A DNA stretch of 64,000 nucleotides from JANQHS01 sp965267505 (GCA_965267505.1 OZ254081.1:2604001-2668000); one strand, 5' to 3'. Shown: positions 7,527-17,208, counted from the stretch's first letter. Numbers and translations are program-made. The notes: a model not told the origin generated them from the letters alone.

Positions 7527-9560
7527 GCCTTCCAGATCCATGAAGAAGGAATACTCCAGGGCCACTTCCTTGTAACGCTTGAATCTACCACTTGCACCTC
7601 CATGGCCGGCATCCATATTGGTAAAAAGGAATAGTTTCTGATCCCCTTTTTTTAATTCTCTGAGTTTAGCCACCCATTTCGCAGGTTCCCAGTACTGAAC
7701 CTGGCTGTCATGTAATCCTGTGGTTATCAATAAGTTGGGATATTTTTTTTCCTCTACATTATCGTAAGGCGAATAGGAGAGGATGTACTCGTAATACTCT
7801 TTTTCATTTGGGTCTCCCCATTCATCATATTCACCCGTGGTAAGAGGAATGGAGTCGTCCAGCATGGTTGTAACCACATCTACAAAGGGCACGGAAGCAA
7901 TCACGCCATTGAATAATTCCGGGGCCATATTAATAACGGCTCCCATAAGCAAGCCACCCGCACTTCCACCTACTGCATAAAGACCTTTTGGTTTTGAATA
8001 GCCTTGCTGGATCATGTATTCCCCTGCGGCAATAAAATCCGTGAAGGTGTTTTTCTTTTTGAGCAGTTTTCCATCTTCATACCATTCTCTTCCGTTCAAT
8101 TGCCCCCCTCGAATATGGGCTATGGCAAATACAAATCCTCTGTCCAGGAGACTAAGTCTCGCTGAATTGAAAATAGGATCAATGGTTGCTCCATAAGAAC
8201 CATAACCATAAAGCACGCATGGATTCTCTCCTTTTTTAAAAAGGCTCTTATTGTAGACAAGGGAAACAGGAACATCTGTTCCATCTTTTGCCTTCGCAAA
8301 TACTCTTTCTGTGAAATAGTTACTCTTGTCAAATCCGCCAAGGACGTCCTGTTGCTTTTTTAATACCTTCTCCCGGGTTCCCATATGGTAATCCAGAGTG
8401 GATGGAGGAGTGGTAAGGGAGGTATAACTATACCTAAGCCATTCAGAATCAAATTCTTCGTTTACGGAGATAAATCCTGAATAGACCTGCTCACCAAAAT
8501 CCAGGTAATGTTCAGTTCCTGAAGTTTGATCCATGATCCTCAACTGGTTCAATCCTCCTTTCCTTTCTTCCAAAACCAGGTAGTTCTTGAAGATCTCAAG
8601 GCCTTCAAGCAGTACATCATCCCGGTGTGGAATCTTCTCCTCCCAATTTTCTTTGTTGGTCACCTCCAGTCCGCATTGAAGAAGTCTGAAGTTCCTTGCT
8701 TTCCAGTTGCTGATAATATAGAAGCAATCTTCGAAATGATCGATTGAATACTCATGGTCTCTTTCCCTGGGCTGAAATACCTTGAATTCCCCGTTTGGAT
8801 CATTTGCATCCAGAAATAATACTTCTGTGGAGAGGGTTTGATAGCAGGCTATCAGCAGAAATCTCTCAGATTTAGTCTTGGAAACATAGCAACCAAAGGT
8901 CTCGTCCTTTTCCTCGAATACCAATACATCGGATTCAATAGGACTTCCTATTTGATGCCTGTAGATCTGGTGGGAGCGAAGAGTATCAGGATCCTGCTTT
9001 GAATAGAATATGGTCTTATTATCATTTGCCCAGCAGAAATTTCCTGTAACATCACTGATCCTGTCTTCCAATAATTTTCCACTTTCAAGATCCTTGAACC
9101 TGATCTCATAGATCCTTCTCCCTATCGTATCAGTCGAGAACCCCACTTTTTTTTGATCAGTGCTCAGATCATAATCCTTAAGGCTAAAAAATTCTTCACC
9201 TTTGGCTAATTCATTTTCATCTAGGATGACTTCCTCCTCAGCATCAAGAGACCCCTTTTTCCTACAGATCAAGGCATATTCCTGTCCTTCCTCAAAGCGA
9301 TAGTAATGGTAGTAGCCATCCTTTAGAAAAGGAACAGATTCGTCCTTCTCTTTGATCCTTCCCTTTATTTCTTCGAAAAGGTCCTCTTGGGTCTGATCGG
9401 TATGCTTCAGGGATTCTTTTAGGAAATCATTTTCCTTGTTCAGGTAATCGATCACTTCGGGATCTTCCCTTTGATTCAACCAGTAATAATTGTCGATCCG
9501 GGTATGCCCATGGATACTTAGTTCCTTGGCTATTTTTTTTGCTTTTGGGGCTTGCAGCAT
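7518..9560 (-). CDS. ptrB: oligopeptidase B (S9A family prolyl oligopeptidase-like)
   Basis: 680 aa, no signal peptide, so cytosolic. An N-terminal beta-propeller (about 65-420) precedes an alpha/beta-hydrolase domain. The catalytic triad is visible: Ser533 in GGSAGG, Asp618 in GLHDSQV and His653 in MDAGHGG. The segments YGYGSYG and AHIRGGQLNGREWYEDGK are characteristic of oligopeptidase B, which cleaves short peptides after Arg/Lys. The gene is the last of a leftward group with cls (36 bases upstream) and the M28 peptidase gene. Its 3' end overlaps nnrD by 9 bases. Confidence 0.92.
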   Translation of the reverse strand: MLQAPKAKKIAKELSIHGHTRIDNYYWLNQREDPEVIDYLNKENDFLKESLKHTDQTQEDLFEEIKGRIKEKDESVPFLKDGYYHYYRFEEGQEYALICRKKGSLDAEEEVILDENELAKGEEFFSLKDYDLSTDQKKVGFSTDTIGRRIYEIRFKDLESGKLLEDRISDVTGNFCWANDNKTIFYSKQDPDTLRSHQIYRHQIGSPIESDVLVFEEKDETFGCYVSKTKSERFLLIACYQTLSTEVLFLDANDPNGEFKVFQPRERDHEYSIDHFEDCFYIISNWKARNFRLLQCGLEVTNKENWEEKIPHRDDVLLEGLEIFKNYLVLEERKGGLNQLRIMDQTSGTEHYLDFGEQVYSGFISVNEEFDSEWLRYSYTSLTTPPSTLDYHMGTREKVLKKQQDVLGGFDKSNYFTERVFAKAKDGTDVPVSLVYNKSLFKKGENPCVLYGYGSYGATIDPIFNSARLSLLDRGFVFAIAHIRGGQLNGREWYEDGKLLKKKNTFTDFIAAGEYMIQQGYSKPKGLYAVGGSAGGLLMGAVINMAPELFNGVIASVPFVDVVTTMLDDSIPLTTGEYDEWGDPNEKEYYEYILSYSPYDNVEEKKYPNLLITTGLHDSQVQYWEPAKWVAKLRELKKGDQKLFLFTNMDAGHGGASGRFKRYKEVALEYSFFMDLEGLI

Positions 9561-9596
9561 AATGAATTAAAGCCGCGAAGCTATAAACTATTTTGC

Positions 9597-11081
9597 TTAA
9601 AGGAGAGGTGCGAAGAGACGGGCGGTGGAATATCCAAATCTTTGAAGAAGATTCCACTTTCTTACCTCATTAAGGGTAAGGATCTCGCAATCCTTTTTGT
9701 CTTCTTCAAAGCGATTTATCAGATCTTTTGTGATACCCGTATCGTAACAAAATGCATTTACTTCGAAATTGAGATCAAAGCTCCTCATATCCATGTTGGC
9801 AGTTCCTACCGAGCACATGCTTTCGTCTATGGTAATGGTCTTTGCATGTACAAAGCCCTTTTTGTATTGATATATTTTGACACCTGCTTTTAACAGCCCT
9901 TTAAAAAATGACCTCATTGCCATCCTGACTATTTTGGAATCGGAATCATAAGGGACCATCAGTTCAACGTTTATCCCTCCCATCGTGGCGGTTTTTATGC
10001 TGGTTCTAATACTTTCATTTGGAACAAAGTATGGAGTAGTTATCCGGATCGTTTCCCTGGCCTGGTTGATACCAGCAAAAAAGGCCTGCATGATACTGGA
10101 CCAATCAGAATCTGGCCCTGAAGCGGCGATCTGAATTGGAACTACCTTTTCTGTCTTTTCAAAACCTGGAAAGTAGTTTCTCTCAAACTCTATATCCTCA
10201 TTTGAACAAAAGATCCAATCGAACATGAAAATGGACTGTAGCGTCCAGACTCCCATTCCCTTGATCATTATATTGGTATCACGCCAGAAAAGCTCGTTTT
10301 TCTGCCTGTTATCGTACTTTCTATCAATATTGATCCCACCGGTAAATCCGATCTTTCCATCGATCACCAGGATCTTTCTGTGGTTTCGATAATTGATTCT
10401 GCTTCCAAATAATGGAAAGCGGATAGGCAAGAAGGGTCTGACCCTGACCCCCGCTTTGACCATCTTCCTTATGGCCTCATTGGAAAGTCCAAGGCTGCCA
10501 ACCGAGTCATAGATAAATCTTACCTCCAGACCTGCTTTAGCTTTTTCGACCAGGATGTTGATGAACTCCTTTCCCAGGGCATCATCATTGAAAATGTAAT
10601 ACTCAAGGTGTATGTGGTTTTGAGCATTTTTTAATGCTTCAAGCATCGCTGGAAATGCCTGTTCACCATTGCTATGGATCTCCAATTCATTGGAACCGGT
10701 AAGGATTGAATTGCTTGTGTTTTTGAGCAATTGGATCACCTTTTTATGGCTGTAAGCCGCGGAAGGCATTTCATTGGGATCTATCCTTCCCTCGACATTT
10801 TTCAAGGCAGCGATCTTTTGAAAAGAGCTTTTATCTGTAACCCTTTTCCGATTGAACATTTTATTCCTTCTGTAATTCTGCCCGAAGGTTAGGTAGACTA
10901 TGATCCCGATAATGGGTGCAATGAATAAGACCAGGATATAGGCATAAGTCTTTTGGGGATTTCGGTTATCAAGTAGGATCTGGATGGCCAATAATGCTAC
11001 TAGGACGTAGTTTATTCCGATTACATACGCTAGCTCAAGATGCTTGTAGATCTCTGCCCAATTCCAATCCAGGAAGTCCAT
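9597..11081 (-). CDS. cls: cardiolipin synthase (PLD superfamily)
   Basis: 494 aa. Two hydrophobic N-terminal segments (about 19-37 and 47-67) anchor it in the inner membrane. Two phospholipase-D HKD motifs follow: His234-Lys236-Asp241 (HRKILVIDG) and His412-Lys414-Asp419 (HAKTITIDE, followed by SVGTANMD). It joins two phosphatidylglycerols, or PG and PE, to form cardiolipin. Length and layout match ClsA-type enzymes. It sits 42 bases downstream of the M28 peptidase gene and 36 bases upstream of ptrB, compatible with co-transcription but without a functional link I can name. Confidence 0.94.
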   Translation of the reverse strand: MDFLDWNWAEIYKHLELAYVIGINYVLVALLAIQILLDNRNPQKTYAYILVLFIAPIIGIIVYLTFGQNYRRNKMFNRKRVTDKSSFQKIAALKNVEGRIDPNEMPSAAYSHKKVIQLLKNTSNSILTGSNELEIHSNGEQAFPAMLEALKNAQNHIHLEYYIFNDDALGKEFINILVEKAKAGLEVRFIYDSVGSLGLSNEAIRKMVKAGVRVRPFLPIRFPLFGSRINYRNHRKILVIDGKIGFTGGINIDRKYDNRQKNELFWRDTNIMIKGMGVWTLQSIFMFDWIFCSNEDIEFERNYFPGFEKTEKVVPIQIAASGPDSDWSSIMQAFFAGINQARETIRITTPYFVPNESIRTSIKTATMGGINVELMVPYDSDSKIVRMAMRSFFKGLLKAGVKIYQYKKGFVHAKTITIDESMCSVGTANMDMRSFDLNFEVNAFCYDTGITKDLINRFEEDKKDCEILTLNEVRKWNLLQRFGYSTARLFAPLL

Positions 11082-11123
11082 AGCTTAAATTAAAGAAGAA
11101 TATGTGGGCTAAAGACCGGGTCC

Positions 11124-12860
11124 TTAATTCGCAAATATCATGGTGCGCTGGTCCTGGATCATTCCATGGATCTCGAGCTGGTAGATATAAACCCCTACGT
11201 AGTTATAGCCATGGGTATAAATGGTTTCATTAACACCCTTTTGAATATCATTAAGTTTTAAGGTGCTTACCAAATTACCCTGAGTGTCATAGATCAGGAT
11301 CCTAGCGGGAGTGCCAGGTTCATCATACTTTGAAACGAATGAGATCATGGTACTTTCATCGAAAGGATTGGGCTTGTTTTGTAATAAGAGATAATCTTTT
11401 GCCTTAGGAAGTGGTTCTGGCTCCAAACCATTGATCAAAAACATCTGCTCATTAGAAAACAGACTTTCAACTCCCTGACTATCGACGGAGGCTACCGAAA
11501 TGCTATAACTCACACTGGTGTCTACGGCTATGGTATCCACCAAGCCATTCATGGTCAAAACCGTATCCCAGTCCCATGAAGTGGTTCTTATCCCAATTCT
11601 ATATTGAGAGTATTGCTGTTGTTGGGTGATCTCTATCCTCAGGTCGCCATCGGCGGTATAGCTTCCAACAAAATCAGGAGTTTTTGGTCCTATCGCCAGA
11701 GCCATAGCACCGGTTCCGTTGATCGATATGTTCCTTGCCAAATAATTAAAGTCAACAAAAAATGTATCCAATGATCCATTGCTATCAAGATCCAAACCCA
11801 GGATGTCTCTTACGGTATGTTGACGATCTGAATATCCCGGAGTATTGCTAGCGTTGCCATGCTCGTTGGCTGAGGTGAATCTCATGGCAGCATATCCCAA
11901 TTGCCTGAAAGGAATGTGATCGCCCCCTCTTCCAGTCCTGTCTTCTCCAGTCATAACAGTAAGGGTCATAGGGACGCTTGAAATGGGTCTTAGGATCTCC
12001 TGATATTCAAGCTTCAAAAACCTGGAAAGACCTTTGTTTCTTGAATTGAATCCACCTTGTGAGAAAAGCCTTACCTGGGTAGAATCAATATGATTGAAAC
12101 CAGGGCAGCTCGGAGCTGAAGAGGTTTGCCCACAGATTATTCCCCCTACTATATCATTGTTTAGAACTCCTTTGATTGCAATATTTCTGGTGAGGCAATA
12201 ATTGGCAAATGCGTTCGCCCCGAAAAGGCCTTGTTCTTCGCCTGTTGTAGCCATAAACACGATAGTATGAGGAAAACTATAATTGCTCATGACCCTTGCC
12301 AGTTCAATGACCAGGGCTGTTCCACTGCCATTGTCTTCCATGCCTTCTGCCGGGCAATTTCCATCGCATAAGACTTCACAACGGCTGTCCATATGAGCCT
12401 CAATGATGATTATCGAATTATCGCTGGTGTCTGTTCCAGGAAGGACAGCAAGTGCATTCCTGTGTTGACCTACTCCACAAATATTTTGATCGAATTGAAG
12501 ATAGGAGGGGATTAGCCTTCCATTGCTGGTCGAATTGAAATGTCGGAATTTGGAATAGATCCACCTTCTAGCTGCACCTATACCAAAGTTCTGAGACATG
12601 GTATCTGAGCCAGTATTTCGGTTGTTGTAGCTGCTAAGGATTTGAAGGTAAAGAAGCAAACTATCATTGGAAATACTCGAATTGATTCCTGCCGCAATAA
12701 GGTCTGGATCGGTAATCGGTAAGGAAGGAGAATATAATGCTGGATCATAATTCCCCATCATTATTGATTGTGCGAGTGGGTTTGTGGAAATGATATTTGT
12801 TTGGGAAAAAGCTGTTGAGAACAAGCAACATGAAAGGATAAAAAATAGTAGTGTTTTCAT
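11124..12860 (-). CDS. secreted M28 family metallopeptidase with T9SS type A sorting domain
   Basis: About 578 aa from the ATG at 12860; a GTG three codons upstream also opens the frame, but the ATG gives a clean signal peptide (MKTLLFFILSCCLFSTAFSQ). The catalytic zinc site is typical of M28 aminopeptidases: IIEAHMDSRC, GMEDNGSGTA and TTGEEQGLFGA, with a later RGGDHIPFRQLGYAA. A fibronectin-like stretch (about 400-480) leads into a C-terminal T9SS sorting domain: NKPNPFDESTMI, then an IYDTQGN strand and the YVGVYIYQLEI end. The protein is therefore expected to cross the outer membrane by T9SS and act outside the cell. First gene of the leftward group with cls and ptrB. Confidence 0.9.
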   Translation of the reverse strand: MKTLLFFILSCCLFSTAFSQTNIISTNPLAQSIMMGNYDPALYSPSLPITDPDLIAAGINSSISNDSLLLYLQILSSYNNRNTGSDTMSQNFGIGAARRWIYSKFRHFNSTSNGRLIPSYLQFDQNICGVGQHRNALAVLPGTDTSDNSIIIIEAHMDSRCEVLCDGNCPAEGMEDNGSGTALVIELARVMSNYSFPHTIVFMATTGEEQGLFGANAFANYCLTRNIAIKGVLNNDIVGGIICGQTSSAPSCPGFNHIDSTQVRLFSQGGFNSRNKGLSRFLKLEYQEILRPISSVPMTLTVMTGEDRTGRGGDHIPFRQLGYAAMRFTSANEHGNASNTPGYSDRQHTVRDILGLDLDSNGSLDTFFVDFNYLARNISINGTGAMALAIGPKTPDFVGSYTADGDLRIEITQQQQYSQYRIGIRTTSWDWDTVLTMNGLVDTIAVDTSVSYSISVASVDSQGVESLFSNEQMFLINGLEPEPLPKAKDYLLLQNKPNPFDESTMISFVSKYDEPGTPARILIYDTQGNLVSTLKLNDIQKGVNETIYTHGYNYVGVYIYQLEIHGMIQDQRTMIFAN

Positions 12861-12940
12861 GGTTGGCACATCAATCTTTATTAAATCTAACCAGAATTGA
12901 AGGCCTTGTCAAAGAGTAAGGGTGTTTTTACCTGTTAACA

Positions 12941-12972
12941 TTTGATTTTTTGGCGATCAATCAAAAAATTTG
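12941..12972 (+). promoter_or_regulatory. candidate promoter for the gldA operon
   Basis: TTTG at 12941-12944 is followed after 20 bases by AAAATTTG at 12965-12972, matching TAnnTTTG in all but the first base. The gldA ATG lies 50 bases beyond. No other good box is seen in the 162-base gap. Confidence 0.45.
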
Positions 12973-13022
12973 CAGCCCGAAAAGATGCCCTTTTAATAAC
13001 CATTAGCCAACAGAAGAATTAA

Positions 13023-13958
13023 ATGGACATTCAGATAAAGAACTTGACCAAGAGATATGGTCCACAACGAGCCGTCGATAATATCTCTTTCCAGGTAAAA
13101 GCAGGGGAGATCCTTGGATTTCTTGGCCCAAATGGGGCGGGGAAATCAACAACCATGAAAATGATAACCGGATACCTGGGTATCGAAGAAGGGGACATCG
13201 AAATAGGAGGTAGTTCCCTTTCAGGGAGTGAAACCAATCTGAAGAAACACATTGGATACCTACCGGAGCATAATCCATTGTATTTGGATATGCCTGTTAT
13301 GGATTACCTGGATTTCTGCGCAAGGCTCCAGGGAATGCCAACAACTTTGATCAAGGAAAGGATCGTTGAAATGATCAGGTTGTGTGGGTTGAATGCTGAA
13401 AAGCATAAGAAGATAGGTGAGCTATCAAAGGGTTATCGCCAGAGAGTAGGTCTTGCCCAGGCGATGATCCATGATCCTGAGATCCTTATCCTGGATGAAC
13501 CCACTACAGGCTTAGACCCAAACCAGATCGTTGAAATAAGAAGCTTAATAAGAAAGCTGGGAAAAGAAAAGACGGTTGTATTAAGCACACATATCCTACC
13601 GGAAGTAGAAGCAACCTGCGACAGGATCCTTATCATCAACAAGGGCAAGATCGTTGCGGACGGAACGGCGGATACCTTAAGAGAACAGGCTAAAGGGCAG
13701 GCTTTGATCAAAGCCAGAATTGAAGGAGGAGAGGAGTCAAAAATTATAGAAGCTTTATTAGGGCTTGCAAAAGTAGGAGAGGTAAAAAGAGTGGAGGGAA
13801 GCGCAAGTGGCTTTGTGGTTTCAACAGCGGATCCGGAAGGACTGCCTGCAGAGATTTTTCATTTATGTGTGAAAAACAAATGGGTTTTGACCGAATTGAT
13901 CCCTTCAGAAACCAAGCTTGAGGATATTTTTAGGGAATTAACCACAGGAGCGGCATGA
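13023..13958 (+). CDS. gldA: gliding motility-associated ABC transporter ATP-binding protein GldA
   Basis: 311 aa ABC ATPase. Walker A is GPNGAGKST (35-43), the signature is LSKGYRQRVGLAQA, Walker B is ILILDEPTTGLD and the switch His is in STHILPEVE. The C-terminal about 80 residues (after residue 220) form the extra domain usual in GldA-type proteins. In Flavobacterium johnsoniae GldA works with the membrane proteins GldF and GldG and is needed for gliding. Here all three are consecutive: the gldA stop overlaps the gldF start by 4 bases (ATGA), and gldG follows gldF closely. The ATPase alone could be mistaken for any ABC-2 exporter subunit, so the name rests on the neighbours. Confidence 0.88.
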   Translation: MDIQIKNLTKRYGPQRAVDNISFQVKAGEILGFLGPNGAGKSTTMKMITGYLGIEEGDIEIGGSSLSGSETNLKKHIGYLPEHNPLYLDMPVMDYLDFCARLQGMPTTLIKERIVEMIRLCGLNAEKHKKIGELSKGYRQRVGLAQAMIHDPEILILDEPTTGLDPNQIVEIRSLIRKLGKEKTVVLSTHILPEVEATCDRILIINKGKIVADGTADTLREQAKGQALIKARIEGGEESKIIEALLGLAKVGEVKRVEGSASGFVVSTADPEGLPAEIFHLCVKNKWVLTELIPSETKLEDIFRELTTGAA

Positions 13959-14680
13959 GACAGATCTGGACCATAGCCAGTAGGGAGTTGAGTTCATTCT
14001 TTGATTCACTTACGGCGTACATTCTTCTTGTTGCCTTCCTGGGCTTTAGTGGATTTTTTACCTGGCTTTTTGGAAGCGATGTCTTTTTAATAGGTCAGGC
14101 TAGCTTAAGGGGCTTTTTCGGGATCGCTTATTGGACCCTTTTCTTTTTCATTCCGGCCATTACGATGAGGTTATTGGCTGAAGAAAAAAGGAGCGGAACC
14201 CTCGAGCTACTTTTAACCAAGGCGGTTACTGACAGACAATTGGTTGTAGGGAAATTCCTGGCTGCCCTGATCCTGATACTGATCGCACTTGCTTTCACCT
14301 TGATCTATGTGGTGACCTTGGCCAACATCGGAAACCTTGATAACGGGGGAGTTATTTCCGGTTATCTCGGTCTTATTCTGATGAGTGCCGCATATATCTC
14401 AATAGGAATATTTGCCAGCAGTCTTACTCAGAATCAGATCGTGGCTTTCCTGATGTCATTGTTCATCAGTCTGTTTTTCCATCTGTTGTTTGATATGCTT
14501 GCAATAGATGCCTCTACCTTTTTGGGCCAGATCTTTCATTATCTGAGTCTCTCCAACCATTATCAAAGCATAACCAGAGGAGTGATCGATAGCAAGGACC
14601 TTATCTTCTTCATTTCAATTGTAGTTCTGGGATTGTACCTGGCAGAATTGAGTCTGGGTAGAAGAAATAAAAGCAATTAG
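13955..14680 (+). CDS. gldF: gliding motility-associated ABC transporter permease GldF
   Basis: 241 aa with six predicted membrane helices, an ABC-2 type permease. The beginning (RQIWTIASRELSSFFDSLTAYI) and the loop MRLLAEEKRSGTLELLLTKAV are family hallmarks, and the length is that usual for GldF. It forms the membrane channel for the ATPase encoded just upstream; the transported substrate is not known in any organism. Its start overlaps gldA by 4 bases, and gldG starts 4 bases after its stop. Confidence 0.88.
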   Translation: MRQIWTIASRELSSFFDSLTAYILLVAFLGFSGFFTWLFGSDVFLIGQASLRGFFGIAYWTLFFFIPAITMRLLAEEKRSGTLELLLTKAVTDRQLVVGKFLAALILILIALAFTLIYVVTLANIGNLDNGGVISGYLGLILMSAAYISIGIFASSLTQNQIVAFLMSLFISLFFHLLFDMLAIDASTFLGQIFHYLSLSNHYQSITRGVIDSKDLIFFISIVVLGLYLAELSLGRRNKSN

Positions 14681-14684
14681 GGAG

Positions 14685-16190
14685 ATGGGCAAGAATAAAA
14701 CAACGATACAACTGCTTCTGATCTTCGGTATCCTGGTCGTGACTAATCTGGTTTCCAGGGAGGTTTTCTTCAGATTGGATCTAACAGAGGATAAACAGTA
14801 TACCTTATCCAGAGCTACCAGTGATATACTGGCAGAGCTTTCAGAACCTGTTACTGTCAAAGCTTACTTCTCGACCGATCTACCGCCCAATGTTGCAAAG
14901 ACAAAGGATGATTTCAGAGATCTTTTGATCGAATATGAAAATCTATCTCGTGGGATGATAGTTTATGAATTCATTAATCCCAACGAGAATGAGGAAAAAG
15001 AACAGGAAGCTCTGGGAGCTGGTATAAGACCCGTTGTGATCAATGTGAGGGAAAAAGACCAGATGAAGCAGCAAAAGGCCTATTTGGGGGCTCAAATAGC
15101 TTTGGGTGAGCAAACTGAGGTTATCCCCTTTATGGAACCAGGAGCTGGAATGGAATATGCGCTTACAACCAGCATCAAGAAGTTGGCCCTTGTGGATAAG
15201 CCGGCGGTGGGTTTCGTAACAGGTCATGGTGAACCCACAATGGAAGAGCTTGCTCAGCTAAGAACCGAATTGGATGTTCTTTATGATGTTAGAAGTCTTG
15301 ATCTGAATTCATTCGACCCATCAAAGATGCAATTCAAGACCATAGTTTTTCTAAGGCCAACCGATACGGTGCCTCCCCAGCATCTTGTCGTTTTGGATCA
15401 ATTCCTTCAAACCGGCGGAAATGTTGTTGTCGGAATTAACCGAGTCAAGGCGGACCTACAAACGGGGTATGGCTCTGAACAATACACCGGCCTTGGAAAC
15501 TGGCTTCAGAAGTACGGGGTTTCTGTCGCTCCAGCTTTCTTGACCGATGCGAATTGTGGATCGGTTGCAGTTCAACAGCAGCAGGGGTTCTTTACTTTTT
15601 CTACCAATGTTTCATTTCCTTATCTACCAATAATTTCAAAATTTAAAGACCATCCAATTTCAAATGGTCTGGAAACAGTACTTCTGCAATTTCCCAGTCC
15701 AGTAGCTTATCTAGGCGATAGTACCTCCAATTGGACTGTAATAGCCGAAACATCTCAAAAATCAGGAGTCGTCCAGCCTCCAATGGTCTTTGATATACAA
15801 AAGCAATGGACCGATGCAGATTTTGTGATGGGACCTCAACCTATTGCTGGCGTTCTAGAAGGAGAAGCGAACGGGGTTTCTTTCAAGATGGCTGTTTTCG
15901 GAGATGGAGATTTTTGTGTTGGTGGGGCGCGTGGGCAACAGGTTCAGGGTGATAATGTTAGCCTAATCGCTAATGCTATAGACTTTTTATCGGATGATAC
16001 AGGCCTTATTGAATTGAGGACAAGGGGAATTAGTAGCAGGCCAATAAAAGAATTGGAGGATGGAACAAGATCCCTTCTGAAGTATCTAAATTTTGCTCTT
16101 CCCATCCTATTGGTAATACTTTATGGGGTTTTCAGAGCTCAGCAGAAAAGAGCATTGAGAATGCGAAGATTAGAAGAGAACTATGAGTAA
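14685..16190 (+). CDS. gldG: gliding motility-associated ABC transporter substrate-binding protein GldG
   Basis: 501 aa. There is an N-terminal membrane anchor (about 7-23, IQLLLIFGILVVTNLVS), a large periplasmic region containing the IFT52/GldG-type domain (VTVKAYFSTDLPP, KPAVGFVTGHGE, DTVPPQHLVVLDQFLQTGGNVVV) and a C-terminal membrane helix (about 470-488). A GGGAG-type ribosome site (AGGGAG) stands 4-9 bases before the ATG, stronger than for most genes here. It overlaps the next gene by 8 bases, so the DUF4340 protein is part of the same unit. Confidence 0.86.
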   Translation: MGKNKTTIQLLLIFGILVVTNLVSREVFFRLDLTEDKQYTLSRATSDILAELSEPVTVKAYFSTDLPPNVAKTKDDFRDLLIEYENLSRGMIVYEFINPNENEEKEQEALGAGIRPVVINVREKDQMKQQKAYLGAQIALGEQTEVIPFMEPGAGMEYALTTSIKKLALVDKPAVGFVTGHGEPTMEELAQLRTELDVLYDVRSLDLNSFDPSKMQFKTIVFLRPTDTVPPQHLVVLDQFLQTGGNVVVGINRVKADLQTGYGSEQYTGLGNWLQKYGVSVAPAFLTDANCGSVAVQQQQGFFTFSTNVSFPYLPIISKFKDHPISNGLETVLLQFPSPVAYLGDSTSNWTVIAETSQKSGVVQPPMVFDIQKQWTDADFVMGPQPIAGVLEGEANGVSFKMAVFGDGDFCVGGARGQQVQGDNVSLIANAIDFLSDDTGLIELRTRGISSRPIKELEDGTRSLLKYLNFALPILLVILYGVFRAQQKRALRMRRLEENYE

Positions 16191-17151
16191 GGCCAATAAT
16201 ACCCGAAATCTTCTTGTTGTATTCCTGGTATTGATCCTGGCCTTTGCAGGGATCAAGTTCTTTGGGAAAAGAAGTGCCAAGGGAAATTTCCCTTCAAGAA
16301 TTGTAGAATTGGATACCTCAGGGATCGATAAAATCATAATGAATCCAAAGGTAGAACAGGGAGGATCTATTGAGTTCTTTTTGAAAGGAGATTCCTGGAG
16401 AATTAAAAAGGGAGAGATAGAGATCCCGGCCGCTGAAGGTATGGTTGATGAAATGTTAAGTCAGCTTAACTCCTTAAAGCCCAAAAGGCTAGCAACCAAA
16501 AATCCTGATAGTTGGAAGGAATATGAGGTAACTGATTCCTTGGGAAGCAGGGTAAGGATCTACAATGGGGATGAAAAACTAGCAGATCTGGTTGTTGGTC
16601 GAATCAGCTATAAGCAAGCACCTCCCCAATATGGTGCCCCTCAGCAAAGGCCAAATATTATTGGCACTTCATATATAAGGCATAAGGATGAAGATGAGGT
16701 TTACACAGTAGAAGGATTTTTAAGCATAACCTTTAACCGGGATTTTAATTCTTATCGTGATCAAAGGTTTCTAAGCTTTACTCCTGATTCTGTCAATCAA
16801 ATAGAGTTCATCTATCCTTTGGATTCTGGTTTTATTCTATCAAAGAGCGATTCAATTTGGAACATAAATGGTCAGGAAGCCGATCAAGGTTCCGTAAAAG
16901 AATTCCTAAGTAAAAATGCTCAGAAAGGTCTGAAAGAATTCAATGATGATTTCGACTCTTCCAGCTCCCCTGATCTAAGAATGATCATCAGTCAAAATGG
17001 AAAAGTCCCTTTGACTATCCAGGGATACAGAAATGGGGATGGATCCTGGGTAATGAACTCTTCATTGAATCCGGAAGGTTTTTTCTCTGTTTCCACTGAT
17101 GAAATGAGATCTTACTTTCCTTCCTCAAGCTCCGTTTCTAATTCAAAGTAA
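16183..17151 (+). CDS. DUF4340 domain-containing membrane-anchored protein
   Basis: 322 aa with one N-terminal membrane helix (about 9-24) followed by a periplasmic region. The RIVELDTSGIDKIIM segment and the later DPDS-like repeats of strand-rich sequence match DUF4340, a family found beside GldG-type ABC transporters in many phyla. Two DUF4340 units can be traced, roughly 40-150 and 185-300, each starting with a D-x-x-x-x-IDKI/VNQIEF-like motif. The start overlaps gldG by 8 bases. Its function is unknown; co-translation says it belongs to the GldAFG transporter, perhaps as a periplasmic partner. Confidence 0.8.
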   Translation: MSKANNTRNLLVVFLVLILAFAGIKFFGKRSAKGNFPSRIVELDTSGIDKIIMNPKVEQGGSIEFFLKGDSWRIKKGEIEIPAAEGMVDEMLSQLNSLKPKRLATKNPDSWKEYEVTDSLGSRVRIYNGDEKLADLVVGRISYKQAPPQYGAPQQRPNIIGTSYIRHKDEDEVYTVEGFLSITFNRDFNSYRDQRFLSFTPDSVNQIEFIYPLDSGFILSKSDSIWNINGQEADQGSVKEFLSKNAQKGLKEFNDDFDSSSSPDLRMIISQNGKVPLTIQGYRNGDGSWVMNSSLNPEGFFSVSTDEMRSYFPSSSSVSNSK

Positions 17152-17153
17152 AA

Positions 17154-17180
17154 AGGGCCTGGAAAAGTATCCAGACCCTT
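17154..17180 (+). terminator. hairpin at the end of the gld operon
   Basis: AGGG-C-CTGGA (17154-17163) can pair with TCCAG-A-CCCT (17170-17179), leaving one mismatch and a 6-base loop. A strong U-tract is missing directly after the stem, though T-rich sequence appears at 17195-17200. It may end transcription weakly or serve both strands. Confidence 0.45.
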
Positions 17181-17208
17181 AGTGGGAGGTCAAAATTTTT
17201 AAAGCCCC

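Noticed and set aside
9552..9893. 113-codon open frame overlapping the cls 3' end
   Set aside because: Inside cls and in the intergenic gap; no signal or family resemblance.
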